A stretch of 64,000 bases of DNA from Halalkalibacillus halophilus DSM 18494 (GCF_000423105.1 NZ_AUHI01000008.1:62001-126000); one strand, 5' to 3'. Numbered from the stretch's first letter, positions 1 through 9,084 are shown. Notes: a model not told the origin generated them from the sequence alone. Program-made: numbers and translations.

Positions 1-616
1 CAAAATCGGCAACACAAGAACTTTCATTACTTCCGTTTCTCTTCCAAACGCTCTTCACCCCTATTTGACTTGAAGCCCCGACATCATTGATAAGATGATC
101 GCCAACAAACATGGTTTCTTCAGGGGTCACATTTAGTCTTTGTAGAGCCCTTTGAAAAATTAGGGGGTCCGGCTTTTTAATTCCCTCTTGTTCTGATATT
201 AATATTTCGTCAAAGTAGGATTCAATCCCAAGTGCTTTGATATTATTTAGTTGAAATGGATACTTACCATTTGTGATAATCCCTAGTTTAATAGAATGAT
301 CTTTCAAGGTGGATAGTGTTTTTTCTAAATTTGGGTATGGTACGCAACATGAAGGAAAGTGATTAAGATAATCCTCCACTAACGCTTCCCATGATATTTT
401 TGTTATATTAAACTCTTTAATTAGGCTTTGATAAACTACATCCTTCCAAACATAACCGTTATCGTCTAATTGTATAAACCTTGAGGCGAAATCTTCTTTA
501 GGAATATGACTAAAATTACTTCTTAACCTCTCATACTGTGATTCTAAAAACTTTCTCAAAGACTTATTTCGATCTAATAAAGTTCCATCCAGGTCAAATA
601 TAATACTTCTTATCAT
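1..616 (-). CDS. HAD-family hydrolase (phosphatase), C-terminus cut by window edge
   Basis: Read directly from the reverse strand. It opens with MIRSIIFDLDGTLLDRNKSL, holding HAD motif I (DxDGT) with the nucleophilic aspartate. Motif II/III features follow (LGIITNG, then a KKPDPLIF segment) and motif IV is GDHLINDV. About 205 residues are visible and the frame runs off the left edge, so the stop is not seen. The family dephosphorylates small metabolites, often phosphoglycolate- or nucleotide-like; the substrate here is unknown. The start lies 9 bp below the stop of the APH-type kinase on the same strand, so the two are probably cotranscribed. The subtype with a helical cap after motif I fits best. 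Confidence 0.85.
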   Translation of the reverse strand, partial: MIRSIIFDLDGTLLDRNKSLRKFLESQYERLRSNFSHIPKEDFASRFIQLDDNGYVWKDVVYQSLIKEFNITKISWEALVEDYLNHFPSCCVPYPNLEKTLSTLKDHSIKLGIITNGKYPFQLNNIKALGIESYFDEILISEQEGIKKPDPLIFQRALQRLNVTPEETMFVGDHLINDVGASSQIGVKSVWKRNGSNESSCVADF

Positions 617-625
617 CTCAAACAC

Positions 626-1486
626 CTACACCATCTCTTGAAGTCTCGCTACATTCTCTTCCAAAAAATTAGCGTGCTCATTCACACCTCGTCGCTTACA
701 CCAGCCTATACTATTAAATGCATCGGTAAATCGGTAAAATGGCAGCACCGCTTCTAAATCAATAATCGGTTTGATGCTTGTATACCCTTGCTTATAAGCA
801 TGAAAAATATTAGTATCTAGACTTAAATAATCCCGGTAGAGTTTTGTAAAATCAATTTCAGTTGCCCCGAACCGTACACTTTCAAAATCGATTACACCTT
901 TCACCTGCTCCCCATCAGTAATAATATTTGTCGGGCGAAAATCCATATGAATAAAGCTCGGTCCAACTGGTTCTGGGAGCTGACTCTTCATGTCTTGGAA
1001 GGTTTGCAGGGCTTTTTGGTACAACGATTGATCAATAACCTCTTTCACGTCCTCCGCAAAGCTGAAAAATTGATCCTCCACAAATGTAGCCCAGGCGGGA
1101 AATTCGTTTTTAATTCCTTTAAACTCAAGGTGTTCAGGGGGTGTTATATTGTGAAGCTGAGCATGGAGCTCTCCTACCTGATAAGCTATCGATTCTGAAG
1201 ATGATGCGGATAATGGTTCTCCTTTTAAATCTGATAATAAAATAGCTCCCGGCTCCTCGTCACTTCCCGACCAATAATCTAGTAACTCCGGCACAGCAAC
1301 ACGTCCTCTTAATATCTCATAGGATTCGAGTTCACGCTGATATTTCAAATGGGAAAAAGGGATTTTTAAATAGACGCTCTCCCCGTCATTCAATTGACAT
1401 TTATAAACGGTCGAACTTTTTGCATCCGGAACCTCACTCATCGAAACCACATTAAGTCCAAAGTGTTCAATTTTTTTTTGTACCAA
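626..1486 (-). CDS. Aminoglycoside phosphotransferase (APH)-family kinase
   Basis: A protein of 286 residues with the APH/choline-kinase fold. The Brenner-type catalytic loop is visible near residue 180 (FIHMDFRPTNI), followed by the Mg-binding IDFE motif (GVIDFESVRFG). Such enzymes phosphorylate a hydroxyl of a small molecule with ATP; membership alone does not imply antibiotic resistance, and many Bacillaceae homologues have unknown substrates. The start is probably TTG at 1486, placed six bases after a strong GGGAGGG site. It lies just after argS and before the HAD phosphatase on the same strand, so a kinase/phosphatase pair may be transcribed together. Confidence 0.8.
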   Translation of the reverse strand: MVQKKIEHFGLNVVSMSEVPDAKSSTVYKCQLNDGESVYLKIPFSHLKYQRELESYEILRGRVAVPELLDYWSGSDEEPGAILLSDLKGEPLSASSSESIAYQVGELHAQLHNITPPEHLEFKGIKNEFPAWATFVEDQFFSFAEDVKEVIDQSLYQKALQTFQDMKSQLPEPVGPSFIHMDFRPTNIITDGEQVKGVIDFESVRFGATEIDFTKLYRDYLSLDTNIFHAYKQGYTSIKPIIDLEAVLPFYRFTDAFNSIGWCKRRGVNEHANFLEENVARLQEMV

Positions 1487-1507
1487 TCAAGACCCTCCCT
1501 TATGCAG

Positions 1508-3196
1508 CTACATTGCTTTCGGCGCTTCAATGCCTAGTAAATTCAACCCTTCTTCTATTACTATGGAAACACTTTTAACCAATGCCAATCTAGCTTCTAA
1601 TCCTTCATCGTCAATTAATATTTTTTCATTCGCATAGTACTTATTAAAGTCCCTGCATAAATCAATCAAATACTTGGCGATCTGTGACGGGTCATTTCCG
1701 TGAAATGCTTTTAATATGGTTTTTGGAAACGTATCAATCGCCTTGATAACCGCCCAGCTGTAGGGATCGCTCAAGCCGGTTTCTGTTGAAATCTTTTCAA
1801 GTTTTGCTTTTCGTAAAATCGACTGAGTTCTTGCGTACGTATATTGAACATAAGGACCAGTCGAGCCTTCGAACCTAAGCATATCCTCGATTGAAAATTC
1901 GATATTGCTCTTTCTGTCGTTCTTTAAATCGTGGAAAATAATTGCGCCAACCCCAACCATACGTGCGACGTCATCCTTATCATTCAATTCAGGGTTCTTT
2001 TCCTCAATATTATTTCTAGCTGTGGAGATTGCCTCTTCTATTACTTCTTCTAATAAAACCACTTTTCCTTGTCTAGTGGACATCTTTTTACCATCTTTTA
2101 AAATAAACCCAAACGGAACATGCTCCAAACGGTCTGCCCACGGATACTCTCCTTTTTTTAGTACAGAGAATAATTGGTTGAAGTGTAAGCTTTGTTCATG
2201 GCCTACGACATACAATGATTTCGCAAACTTATAGTTATCATATCTGTAAAAGGCAGCAGTCAGATCCCGAGTAGCATAAAGTGTCGCCCCATCTGATTTT
2301 GTTAACAAGCAAGGCGGCATGTTGAACTCTGATAGCTCAACGACCTCTGCACCTTCTGAATGAGTAACTAAATTTTTACGTTTAAGTTCCGTAATCGTGT
2401 CTTTCATCTTATCATTATAAAATGCTTCTCCATGATAAGAATCGAATGCAACGTTTAAAAGCTCATAAATCTTTGAAAACTCCTTAAGGGATTCGCCTCT
2501 AAACCATCTCCATAAATTTAATGCTTCCTCATCACCATCTTCAAGTTTCTTAAACCATTCACGCGCAAGTTCGTCTAAGTCAGAATTATTTTTTACCTCT
2601 TCATGAAACTTTACATAAAGACTTAATAACTCTTTAATAGGCTCCTCTCTGACTGTAGCTTCATTCCCCCAAAGCTTATAAGCTACAATCAGCTTTCCAA
2701 ATTGCGTTCCCCAGTCTCCTAAATGATTAACTTTCACTGTCTGGTAACCGCATTTCTCAGCTATGTTTGAAATAGCATTTCCGATCACCGTTGATCTCAA
2801 ATGCCCCATCGAAAATGGCTTGGCAATATTAGGTGAGGAAAAATCAATTACAATCCGTTCATCGTGGCCAAATTCATGCGAGCCAAAGTTTCTTCCCTGT
2901 TCCAAAACAGTTTTCATCACCTCTTTACTCACTTCTGTTTGGTCTAAAAACCCATTTACATATGGTCCTTCAGAAACCACCTTTTCAAAAAGCGGATGCT
3001 CCAGTTTTTGCGCGAGATCGCTCGCAATTTTATGAGGAGCAACCTTCATTGTTTTCGCTAATGTAAAGCAAGGAAACGCTAAGTCGCCTTGGCCCTCAAA
3101 CTTCGGCTTTTCGACTACATTCATAATTTCCTCTTTGGTTAGTTCTCCGTTTAATTGCTTGGCTATTATATCCGAAAATACATCAACATAGGACAT
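1508..3196 (-). CDS. argS: Arginine--tRNA ligase
   Basis: Class I aminoacyl-tRNA synthetase that charges tRNA-Arg with arginine. The degenerate HIGH motif is seen as FSMGHLRST and the KMSKS-like loop as KKMSTRQGK. The N-terminal arginyl-specific domain and the C-terminal DALR anticodon-binding domain are both present. The predicted 562 residues match the family length. I chose the ATG at 3196, preceded by AAAGGAGGGG, rather than an upstream in-frame start that would lie inside the T-box terminator. Expression should depend on uncharged tRNA-Arg through the leader just upstream. Confidence 0.97.
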   Translation of the reverse strand: MSYVDVFSDIIAKQLNGELTKEEIMNVVEKPKFEGQGDLAFPCFTLAKTMKVAPHKIASDLAQKLEHPLFEKVVSEGPYVNGFLDQTEVSKEVMKTVLEQGRNFGSHEFGHDERIVIDFSSPNIAKPFSMGHLRSTVIGNAISNIAEKCGYQTVKVNHLGDWGTQFGKLIVAYKLWGNEATVREEPIKELLSLYVKFHEEVKNNSDLDELAREWFKKLEDGDEEALNLWRWFRGESLKEFSKIYELLNVAFDSYHGEAFYNDKMKDTITELKRKNLVTHSEGAEVVELSEFNMPPCLLTKSDGATLYATRDLTAAFYRYDNYKFAKSLYVVGHEQSLHFNQLFSVLKKGEYPWADRLEHVPFGFILKDGKKMSTRQGKVVLLEEVIEEAISTARNNIEEKNPELNDKDDVARMVGVGAIIFHDLKNDRKSNIEFSIEDMLRFEGSTGPYVQYTYARTQSILRKAKLEKISTETGLSDPYSWAVIKAIDTFPKTILKAFHGNDPSQIAKYLIDLCRDFNKYYANEKILIDDEGLEARLALVKSVSIVIEEGLNLLGIEAPKAM

Positions 3197-3214
3197 ACAT
3201 ACCCCTCCTTTTAA

Positions 3215-3450
3215 ATATAAAAATCCCGCCTCTAAAAATAGAGACGAGATTACCCGTGGTACCACTCTGCTTGTTCACACTGAACCAACTTCACATGGAT
3301 AACGGGCATGACCCGACCACTCCTAATTAATTTCAGGTGGTCTCTTAGAAGTGCGCTTCACTATGAGGTGTCTATTAGGCTCTCACCACTCCCTAATTCG
3401 CTTCAAAACACTTATCGTAGCTACTCTCTTCCTCACCGAGTTTAATATTA
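3215..3450 (-). promoter_or_regulatory. T-box riboswitch leader of argS
   Basis: Reading the minus strand, the leader has the conserved T-box core AGAGTGGTACCACGGG (about 3253-3268), which pairs with the free 3' end of uncharged tRNA, followed by an intrinsic terminator. A Stem I with AGAGAGTAG and GGTGAGAGCC elements lies at the far end. The likely specifier codon is CGC (arginine), at 3353-3355 in the context GAAG-CGC-AC, which agrees with the downstream argS gene. Known mechanism: uncharged tRNA stabilises the antiterminator and allows read-through. Confidence 0.93.
3217..3250 (-). terminator. Rho-independent terminator of the argS T-box
   Basis: On the minus strand, AATCTCGTCTCT and AGAGGCGGGATT form a stem closed by an AT-rich loop and followed by a run of T. 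The 5' arm follows directly after the T-box core, as needed for mutually exclusive terminator and antiterminator folds. Confidence 0.9.
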
Positions 3451-3456
3451 AGATTC

Positions 3457-3485
3457 ATTATATACATTCGATAAGTAAATATCAA
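3457..3485 (-). promoter_or_regulatory. Sigma-A promoter of the argS leader
   Basis: On the minus strand, TTGATA (3480-3485) and a perfect TATAAT (3457-3462) are separated by 17 bp, just upstream of the T-box Stem I. It is the best promoter match in this gap. Confidence 0.8.
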
Positions 3486-3505
3486 ACAGATTTTGTAAAA
3501 TAATT

Positions 3506-4351
3506 TTAATTCGCTTTCGCTGGTTTCTTTTTAGTCGTTTTCTTCTTAGTCGTTTTTGTTTTCGTAGACTTCTCTTTCGACGTTTTCTCTAATGATGCTT
3601 CTAGAGCTGACATAAGATCGGTGACGTTGTCTGGTTTCGTTGGTGTTTCTTTGGCGGTTGCTATGTCTTCCCCTGCCTTTTTCTTTTCAATTAATTCTAA
3701 CAATGCGGTGCGGTAATCGTCGGTATATTTTTCTGGTTTAAATTCGGTTGTTAACTGATCAATCAATAACTTGGCGGTATCCAGTTCTTTCTTTGCGACT
3801 TGATCCGCTTCTGGAACGCTCGGAACCTCTTCGACATCTCTAACTTCATCAGGATAATGAATGGTTTCCATGACTAAAGTATTTTTATAAATCCTCACTA
3901 CGGCAAGCTGTTCTTTGGAACGGATCATAATTTTCGCAAGTCCAATCTTACCCGATTCATTCAAAGCTTCTCTTAATAAGGAATAGGCTTTGCTTCCGCC
4001 TTCATTTGGCGACAAATAATAACTCCGATCAAAATAGATAGGATCAATTTCTTCTAATTTCACAAAATCTATAATCTCAACAGACTTGTCTGTTTTCTCT
4101 TCTTTGATGCTTTCCATTTCTTCTTTTTCAAGCATCACAAATTTATTCTTGGTATACTCAAAAGCACTCACAATCTCTTCTTTCTCCACCTCGCGATCAC
4201 ACACAGGACAAACTTTTTCATACTTAATTGGATTCTGACATTCTTTATGCAATTGGCGTAGCTTTATGTCTTTGCTTTCCGTTGCAGAGTGTAATTTAAC
4301 TGGAATATTAACCAGTCCGAAGCTAATCGATCCTTTCCACATCGTATGCAT
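3506..4351 (-). CDS. ku: Ku protein, bacterial NHEJ DNA-end binding
   Basis: Bacterial Ku forms a homodimeric ring on double-strand DNA ends and recruits LigD. The start MHTMWKGSISFGLVNIPVKL is the family signature. The ATG at 4351 follows AAAAAGGAGG; a longer in-frame extension upstream reads as a hydrophobic non-Ku peptide and is rejected. The predicted length is 281 residues. The C-terminus (about residues 255-281) is a Lys/Thr-rich tail, typical of the DNA-binding extension in many bacterial Ku proteins. The gene is divergent from ligD across an 85-bp gap. In Bacillus subtilis the pair acts mainly in spores and stationary phase. Confidence 0.96.
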   Translation of the reverse strand: MHTMWKGSISFGLVNIPVKLHSATESKDIKLRQLHKECQNPIKYEKVCPVCDREVEKEEIVSAFEYTKNKFVMLEKEEMESIKEEKTDKSVEIIDFVKLEEIDPIYFDRSYYLSPNEGGSKAYSLLREALNESGKIGLAKIMIRSKEQLAVVRIYKNTLVMETIHYPDEVRDVEEVPSVPEADQVAKKELDTAKLLIDQLTTEFKPEKYTDDYRTALLELIEKKKAGEDIATAKETPTKPDNVTDLMSALEASLEKTSKEKSTKTKTTKKKTTKKKPAKAN

Positions 4352-4436
4352 GCTAGATGCCTCCTTTTTGCTTAGCTTTTGAGTTTTTTTAATAAAAATA
4401 CAAAATAAGCAAAAATTAATAAAAAGGATGATGAAC

Positions 4437-6146
4437 ATGTGGAAACCGATGCTACCCACGTTAATGGACGAACCACCAACTGATGAAGACTGGATTTATG
4501 AAATTAAATATGACGGATTTCGCTGTGGGCTTGAATGGAACGAGTCTGGCGTAAAACTGTGGAGTCGCAATGGCAATGATTTATCTAGGCAATTTCCAGA
4601 AATTCTAGACTGGTGCACAGAGAACAGAGACCATTTTAAAACATTTTTTCCTCTACACCTTGATGGCGAGATTGTCATACTAAACACGCCCCTTCAAAGT
4701 AATTTTTCCCAAGTCCAACAAAGAGGTCGAATGAAATCAGTGGGTAAGATTAAATCAGCCGCAATATCTCGACCTTCGACACTAATGGTGTTTGATTTGG
4801 TTATGAAAAATGGGAAAAGTTTAAAGTCGTTTAAGTATCACAAAAGAAGAGCCGCTTTAGAAGAGATGCCGTGGGAAAGTAGGTTAAAACTTGTTGATAC
4901 GTATGAGCATTACGACGAAGCCTTTGATAAGGTTTTTCTACATCAAGGGGAAGGCGTGGTCGCCAAAAAAATAACAAACAAGTACGTGGAAGGAAAACGA
5001 ACGGATCAATGGATCAAAATTAAAAATTGGCGAACAATCAGTGGAATCATCACCTCTTGGAATCTTGAGAATGACTACTTTGGCATGTCTATATATAATG
5101 ACAAGCAACTAATAGACCTTGGGAAAATCAAGCACGGTTTTTCTGATGAAGAGAAAAACACACTCACACAATTGATACGAAAACATGGGGAAAACATAGG
5201 TTCCTCGTGGAAAGTTTCCCCGTCTATTTGTGTAGATGTACATTGTCTGCATGCTCATGAAGGTGAACTTAGAGAACCCGTTTTTAAATCCTTTAGACAC
5301 GACCTAGTTGCCAAGGATTGTACGATGGAACAGGTAAAAACTGGCCTAGCTATGCTTCCGAAAAATGTGGAATTATCCAACCAAGATAAACTCATTTTCG
5401 ATCAATACACAAAAAAAGACTTAATTTTTTATTTACGCAAAATCGCTCCCCTTTTATTACCAAAAATAAAAGATAAGCGCTTAACCATGATTCGTTTTCC
5501 AGATGGTGTCGATGCTCATTCTTTTTATCAAAAACATTTACCGGACTATGCTCCTGATTACATTCAATCGATTGGGGAGGATTTGTTATGCCAGGACTTG
5601 CAATCCCTAATCTGGTTTGGCAATCAAGCTGGTGTGGAGTATCACGTCCCTTTTCAAACCATACATTCTTCTAAACCAGATGAGATGGTCTTTGATTTAG
5701 ATCCACCTTCATTAAACGAATTTAACTTAGCCATTAAAGCTGCACATTTGATTAAACAAATGTGTGAGCACCACGGATATAAAGTCTATGCTAAAACGTC
5801 GGGTCGAACAGGCCTTCAGTTACATGTGCCAATAGAAGACATGACCTTTGCAGAAACAAGAACGTTTATGGAAGCAGTAGCCAACGTCTTAACACAAAAA
5901 TACCCCGATTCTTTTACCACCGAAAGGCTAATAAAAAATCGAGGCAAACGACTTTATATTGACTATGTCCAACACGCTGAAGGAAAGACGATCATTGCCC
6001 CTTACTCCCCAAGAGGGACCAAAGAAGCAACCGTCGCGACACCCTTGTTTTGGGAGGAAGTGAAGGAAGGACTGGATCCTAGGCAGTTTACGATTGGAAA
6101 TGTAGTTAAGAGGATGGAAGAGAAAGGATGTCCTTGGGTGATCTAA
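4437..6146 (+). CDS. ligD: DNA ligase D, ligase plus polymerase domains
   Basis: ATP-dependent NHEJ ligase/primase-polymerase. The N-terminal ligase domain has the adenylation motif EIKYDGFR (lysine nucleophile) and later ligase motifs (GEGVVAKK, DQWIKIKNW). The C-terminal half is the archaeo-eukaryotic primase-type polymerase with FDLDPPS (metal-binding DxD), KTSGRTGLQLHVPI and DYVQH. The order ligase-polymerase and the lack of a 3'-phosphoesterase domain match Bacillus LigD. Three ATGs lie close together (4428, 4431, 4437); 4437 has the best spacing from AAAAAGG. The stop overlaps the convergent lipoprotein gene by 4 bp. Confidence 0.95.
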   Translation: MWKPMLPTLMDEPPTDEDWIYEIKYDGFRCGLEWNESGVKLWSRNGNDLSRQFPEILDWCTENRDHFKTFFPLHLDGEIVILNTPLQSNFSQVQQRGRMKSVGKIKSAAISRPSTLMVFDLVMKNGKSLKSFKYHKRRAALEEMPWESRLKLVDTYEHYDEAFDKVFLHQGEGVVAKKITNKYVEGKRTDQWIKIKNWRTISGIITSWNLENDYFGMSIYNDKQLIDLGKIKHGFSDEEKNTLTQLIRKHGENIGSSWKVSPSICVDVHCLHAHEGELREPVFKSFRHDLVAKDCTMEQVKTGLAMLPKNVELSNQDKLIFDQYTKKDLIFYLRKIAPLLLPKIKDKRLTMIRFPDGVDAHSFYQKHLPDYAPDYIQSIGEDLLCQDLQSLIWFGNQAGVEYHVPFQTIHSSKPDEMVFDLDPPSLNEFNLAIKAAHLIKQMCEHHGYKVYAKTSGRTGLQLHVPIEDMTFAETRTFMEAVANVLTQKYPDSFTTERLIKNRGKRLYIDYVQHAEGKTIIAPYSPRGTKEATVATPLFWEEVKEGLDPRQFTIGNVVKRMEEKGCPWVI

Positions 6147-6585
6147 TAGGACTCAACATTCCTTGCGACTTTAATTAATTCTTCTTTAGAAGTTGTGTTA
6201 CTATTTGCTAATAATTCATAAAAGATATCTTCATTGTTCCACCTCAAAATTTTGTGGTCCTGATCGTTACCATAACTACCTTCAAGATCTTTATGTATTT
6301 CTACCTTTTCGCTAGTAAAATCAAAAGTATTCGGTGCTAAACTAGATCGGTAGGTCAGTTCATTTTGATCGTTTCCAATAAATTTCACAGAAAAAAGGGA
6401 ACGATCCGCAGTTATTTCAATATCTTTTGCTTTAAACGGGATTTCTCTAGGAATTTCAGGGGTAAATGAAAGTTCTTCTATTGCTTCACCCAACTCATTT
6501 TTTTGATGCTCTTCCAAATCACTTGTAGCACTATTACTACATCCGGCAAGCAGAAAGGTCATTAAAATAATAAATATTTTTTCAA
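6143..6585 (-). CDS. Small lipoprotein of unknown function, apparent frameshift in signal peptide
   Basis: The mature part is an acidic, unrecognised domain of about 125 residues after the lipobox LLAGC. In the frame that carries the body, the first ATG lies inside the signal peptide (MTFLLAGC) and has no ribosome binding site. A GAGGTGGGG site lies just upstream of TTGAAAAAA at 6585, but that frame stops after seven codons. One extra A in the A6 run (6577-6582 on the plus strand shows T6) would give MKKIFIILMTFLLAGC, a perfect lipoprotein signal. So the gene has either lost a base, is switched by slippage, or carries a sequencing error. The stop of the upstream GNAT abuts it, suggesting translational coupling. 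Confidence 0.6.
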
Positions 6586-6586
6586 A

Positions 6587-7066
6587 CTACCCCACCTCGC
6601 TACTCATCACAAACTGCTCTCCAATTGGCCCGTAAACTCTCCTACCCGTATCTTGAAAGTCAACTTTTTCATACAACTTTTGAGCCGCGATATTTTTATG
6701 GTTAACAGCTAACACCAATTCATCGCAGCTTGGGAATTCACGTTTCACAAACTCTCTAAGCTGAGTCATAGCTTGTTTAGCAACACCTTTTCCTTGTGCA
6801 GCTTGATTTATGGATAAAGACGTTAACAACATAGCTTTAGGATTGTCAGAGTAATCTTTCACTCTCGCGGTAGCATGTAATAAAAAGAATCCCACCGGCT
6901 TCGAGTTGTTCAGAATCACGATCCGATGCTGACCTTCTTCTACCTCAGTGTACTTGTTGGGAAGTGCTGTAAATTTAATCTGGTCCTCAGGAAGCACAAA
7001 TGAATCAAGCGCTTTTTGGTGTTCGGTACTATAATGACTTAGCTTGACCTCAGGTACCGACATCAC
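6587..7066 (-). CDS. GNAT-family N-acetyltransferase
   Basis: A 159-residue acetyltransferase. The acetyl-CoA binding motif A is visible as GKGVAKQAM near residue 93, followed by the LVLAVNHKNIAAQKLYEKVDF segment typical of the C-terminal half of the GNAT fold. The substrate is unknown. Its start overlaps the stop of the next upstream GNAT by 4 bp (ATGA), and its stop touches the lipoprotein start, so these genes form a tight operon. Confidence 0.85.
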   Translation of the reverse strand: MMSVPEVKLSHYSTEHQKALDSFVLPEDQIKFTALPNKYTEVEEGQHRIVILNNSKPVGFFLLHATARVKDYSDNPKAMLLTSLSINQAAQGKGVAKQAMTQLREFVKREFPSCDELVLAVNHKNIAAQKLYEKVDFQDTGRRVYGPIGEQFVMSSEVG

Positions 7067-7605
7067 ACTTCACCTCGACTTTCAAACTCTTCTTTCAATA
7101 GTCCCATATGTATAATGTCGTGCCACCGACCATTTCTATATAAAGCTTGGCGACTTTTACCTTCTTCTTGAAAACCTAATTTCTTATATAAGTGAATGGC
7201 CTTTTCATTAAATGAGAAGACCCTTAATGATAACCTGTGAAAATTAAGTTCTTGGAAAGCGAAATTCAACAGTAGAGTCACCGCTTCAGTTCCATAACCG
7301 CTTCCCCAGTAAGTCTTCTCCCCAATATCAATGATTAATTCTGCATTTCTATTTTTATAATCGATGTTGATTAGAGAGGTGATTCCAATTGCTTGTTGCT
7401 GATCTAGTTCCTCTATCATATAACTCTTGGAGGAATCGGAACCTATAAATACGTTTTCAACAAAGCCTCGAGTGTCGTCTAATGAGTATAAATCTAAAGA
7501 TGGGCTTGTAGACGCCATCACTTCTAAGTCATTTCTCCATTGATGATAGGTTTCGACATCGTCATTTTCTACTTTTCTTAGCTTGATCCTTTTTGATGAA
7601 AGCAA
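7063..7605 (-). CDS. GNAT-family acetyltransferase, RimJ/RimL-like
   Basis: The 180 residues open with LSSKRIKLRKVENDDVETYHQWRND, the usual start of RimJ/RimL-type acetyltransferases. The acetyl-CoA loop is YWGSGYGTEA, and the end HRLSLRVFSFNEKAIHLYKK is characteristic. These enzymes modify protein N-termini or small amines; the target cannot be told from sequence. It overlaps the next GNAT by 4 bp. Confidence 0.88.
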   Translation of the reverse strand: MLSSKRIKLRKVENDDVETYHQWRNDLEVMASTSPSLDLYSLDDTRGFVENVFIGSDSSKSYMIEELDQQQAIGITSLINIDYKNRNAELIIDIGEKTYWGSGYGTEAVTLLLNFAFQELNFHRLSLRVFSFNEKAIHLYKKLGFQEEGKSRQALYRNGRWHDIIHMGLLKEEFESRGEV

Positions 7606-7659
7606 TTCGTTCCCTCCTTATATACGTACGTCTGAGGCTAAACTAACCTACAAATTTAA

Positions 7660-8100
7660 TTAATCTAATGAAGCTTTAAATACATAACTAACCTTCTCAT
7701 AATCCATCTTCTCTTCATAAAACCGATGCGCCTCTGATCGGCTTAACCCTGAAGACAGCGCTACACTTTCATAGCCATTGTTCTTTGCCCATTCGTGAAT
7801 GTGATTAAGCAGTATCTCCCCATAACCCTTCGAGCGTTTTTGTTGGTTAGTAACTAAATCACAAACCCAAACAAAACGACCGTAGTAAAGGGTAATCATC
7901 GGCTTAAATCCGATAACAGCTACCATCTCATCTTCATCAATTAAGGCAAACAGTTTATAACGATCTTTTTCCTGTGCCTCTAAAATCAACTCAAGATAGC
8001 TCTCTTTATCCAGGTGAGTCCTCAATTGATTCATCACAGGAAATGCTTCAAGGATCTCGTTTTGAGTTTGGAGTTCTTGTACTTTAAGATTATCTCTCAT
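7660..8100 (-). CDS. GNAT-family N-acetyltransferase
   Basis: A 146-residue GNAT with the acetyl-CoA motif KRSKGYGEILL around residue 90 and the ending SGLSRSEAHRFYEEKMDYEKVS, which is the common GNAT C-terminus. The start follows ATAGGAG. This is the first of three consecutive acetyltransferases on the same strand, different enough not to look like a recent duplication. Substrate unknown. Confidence 0.87.
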   Translation of the reverse strand: MRDNLKVQELQTQNEILEAFPVMNQLRTHLDKESYLELILEAQEKDRYKLFALIDEDEMVAVIGFKPMITLYYGRFVWVCDLVTNQQKRSKGYGEILLNHIHEWAKNNGYESVALSSGLSRSEAHRFYEEKMDYEKVSYVFKASLD

Positions 8101-8116
8101 TATATGCTCCTATCAA

Positions 8117-8275
8117 TTTTATTTGGCCCCTAAATAAGTGGTTTGGAGTTCTATTTCTTTGACACCGTCCTCAGCCGAAACTTTATAAGCTTTGGCGTTA
8201 GGCCTTGAACTGACGATTTTATCAAGTTCTTCATCAATATAGTGAAGAGCAACGCCGTCATCATGCCCACAATAG
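8117..8275 (-). pseudogene. Short protein-like reading frame without a start, possible gene relic
   Basis: Between pdxH and the GNAT one minus-strand frame reads like a protein C-terminus: it includes ALHYIDEELDKIVSSRPNAK and ends YLGAK before TAA at 8117-8119. The frame overlaps the 3' end of pdxH, has an in-frame stop just upstream and no ATG, GTG or TTG start with a ribosome binding site. It may be the surviving end of a deleted gene. I do not recognise the family. Confidence 0.3.
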
Positions 8276-8914
8276 CTTTTTTATCCAGTCCCTACCTTCT
8301 AAATCATATTTTAATCTAATATGCTGTCTATTTTCATCCGCTTGCCAAAACTCAACCTCATCCGCCACAACTTTGAATAAAGTCCACGATGCTGCTACTT
8401 CATCAGGATGATCTTCCAAATAAGACAGTCGAGCTTTTAAAGCTTCCTCAAAATCACTTTGTTTATCTATAATAGAGCTCTGTTTTTCAATTAGTGAAAT
8501 GGCGCGCGCTACCTTTCCACGGTTCAAAAAGTCCTTAACATTTGTTTCTTCATCCATCTTCATCGCTTTACCACGTATTCTGATTTGACGACCAATTATA
8601 GACCAATAAAAGTTCAAAGCGACATCAGAGTTATTCATTAATTGTTTTCCTTTTTCACTATTGGTGCTAGTAGCAAAATACCATCCTTCTTCATCCACAT
8701 CTTTAAGTATGAGAACTCTAGAATCTGGGGCACCTTCTTTATTAACAGTTGAAAGCGTCATTGCGTGAGGTTCATGCACATCATGAGCCAACGCAACTTG
8801 AAACCATTCTAAAAATAATTCGTTAGGGAAATAAGGGGTACCTTCGACATCAAATGTTGGGAAAGGCCCTAAGAGCGTTTTACTATCTTGGATTTTGTTC
8901 CTAATGTGATTCAT
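8261..8914 (-). CDS. pdxH: Pyridoxamine 5'-phosphate oxidase family protein (PdxH-like)
   Basis: The 217 residues have the FMN-binding split-barrel layout of PdxH: SRVLILKDVDEEGWYFATS, NSEKGKQL, VALNFYW and GRQIRIRGK in the expected order. PdxH oxidises pyridoxine or pyridoxamine 5'-phosphate to pyridoxal 5'-phosphate with O2. Many Bacillaceae make PLP by PdxST and lack a classical PdxH, so this may be salvage or a related flavin enzyme. The end WIKKLLWA departs from the typical PdxH C-terminus RLxP, which lowers certainty of the exact substrate. Confidence 0.75.
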   Translation of the reverse strand: MNHIRNKIQDSKTLLGPFPTFDVEGTPYFPNELFLEWFQVALAHDVHEPHAMTLSTVNKEGAPDSRVLILKDVDEEGWYFATSTNSEKGKQLMNNSDVALNFYWSIIGRQIRIRGKAMKMDEETNVKDFLNRGKVARAISLIEKQSSIIDKQSDFEEALKARLSYLEDHPDEVAASWTLFKVVADEVEFWQADENRQHIRLKYDLEGRDWIKKLLWA

Positions 8915-9084
8915 AGCAATATACAGCTCCTTATTAATTGTTAATTCAAAGTTTGATGCCGGGTGTGTTCAAAGATTTTAGTTTAATTTATTTTACCATA
9001 TGGTGATTAAACTTTTACCTCTCAGCATTTTATTAATCTAATAAAGTATCCAATATAGAGTCCAGTAAACATTAAGAATATACT

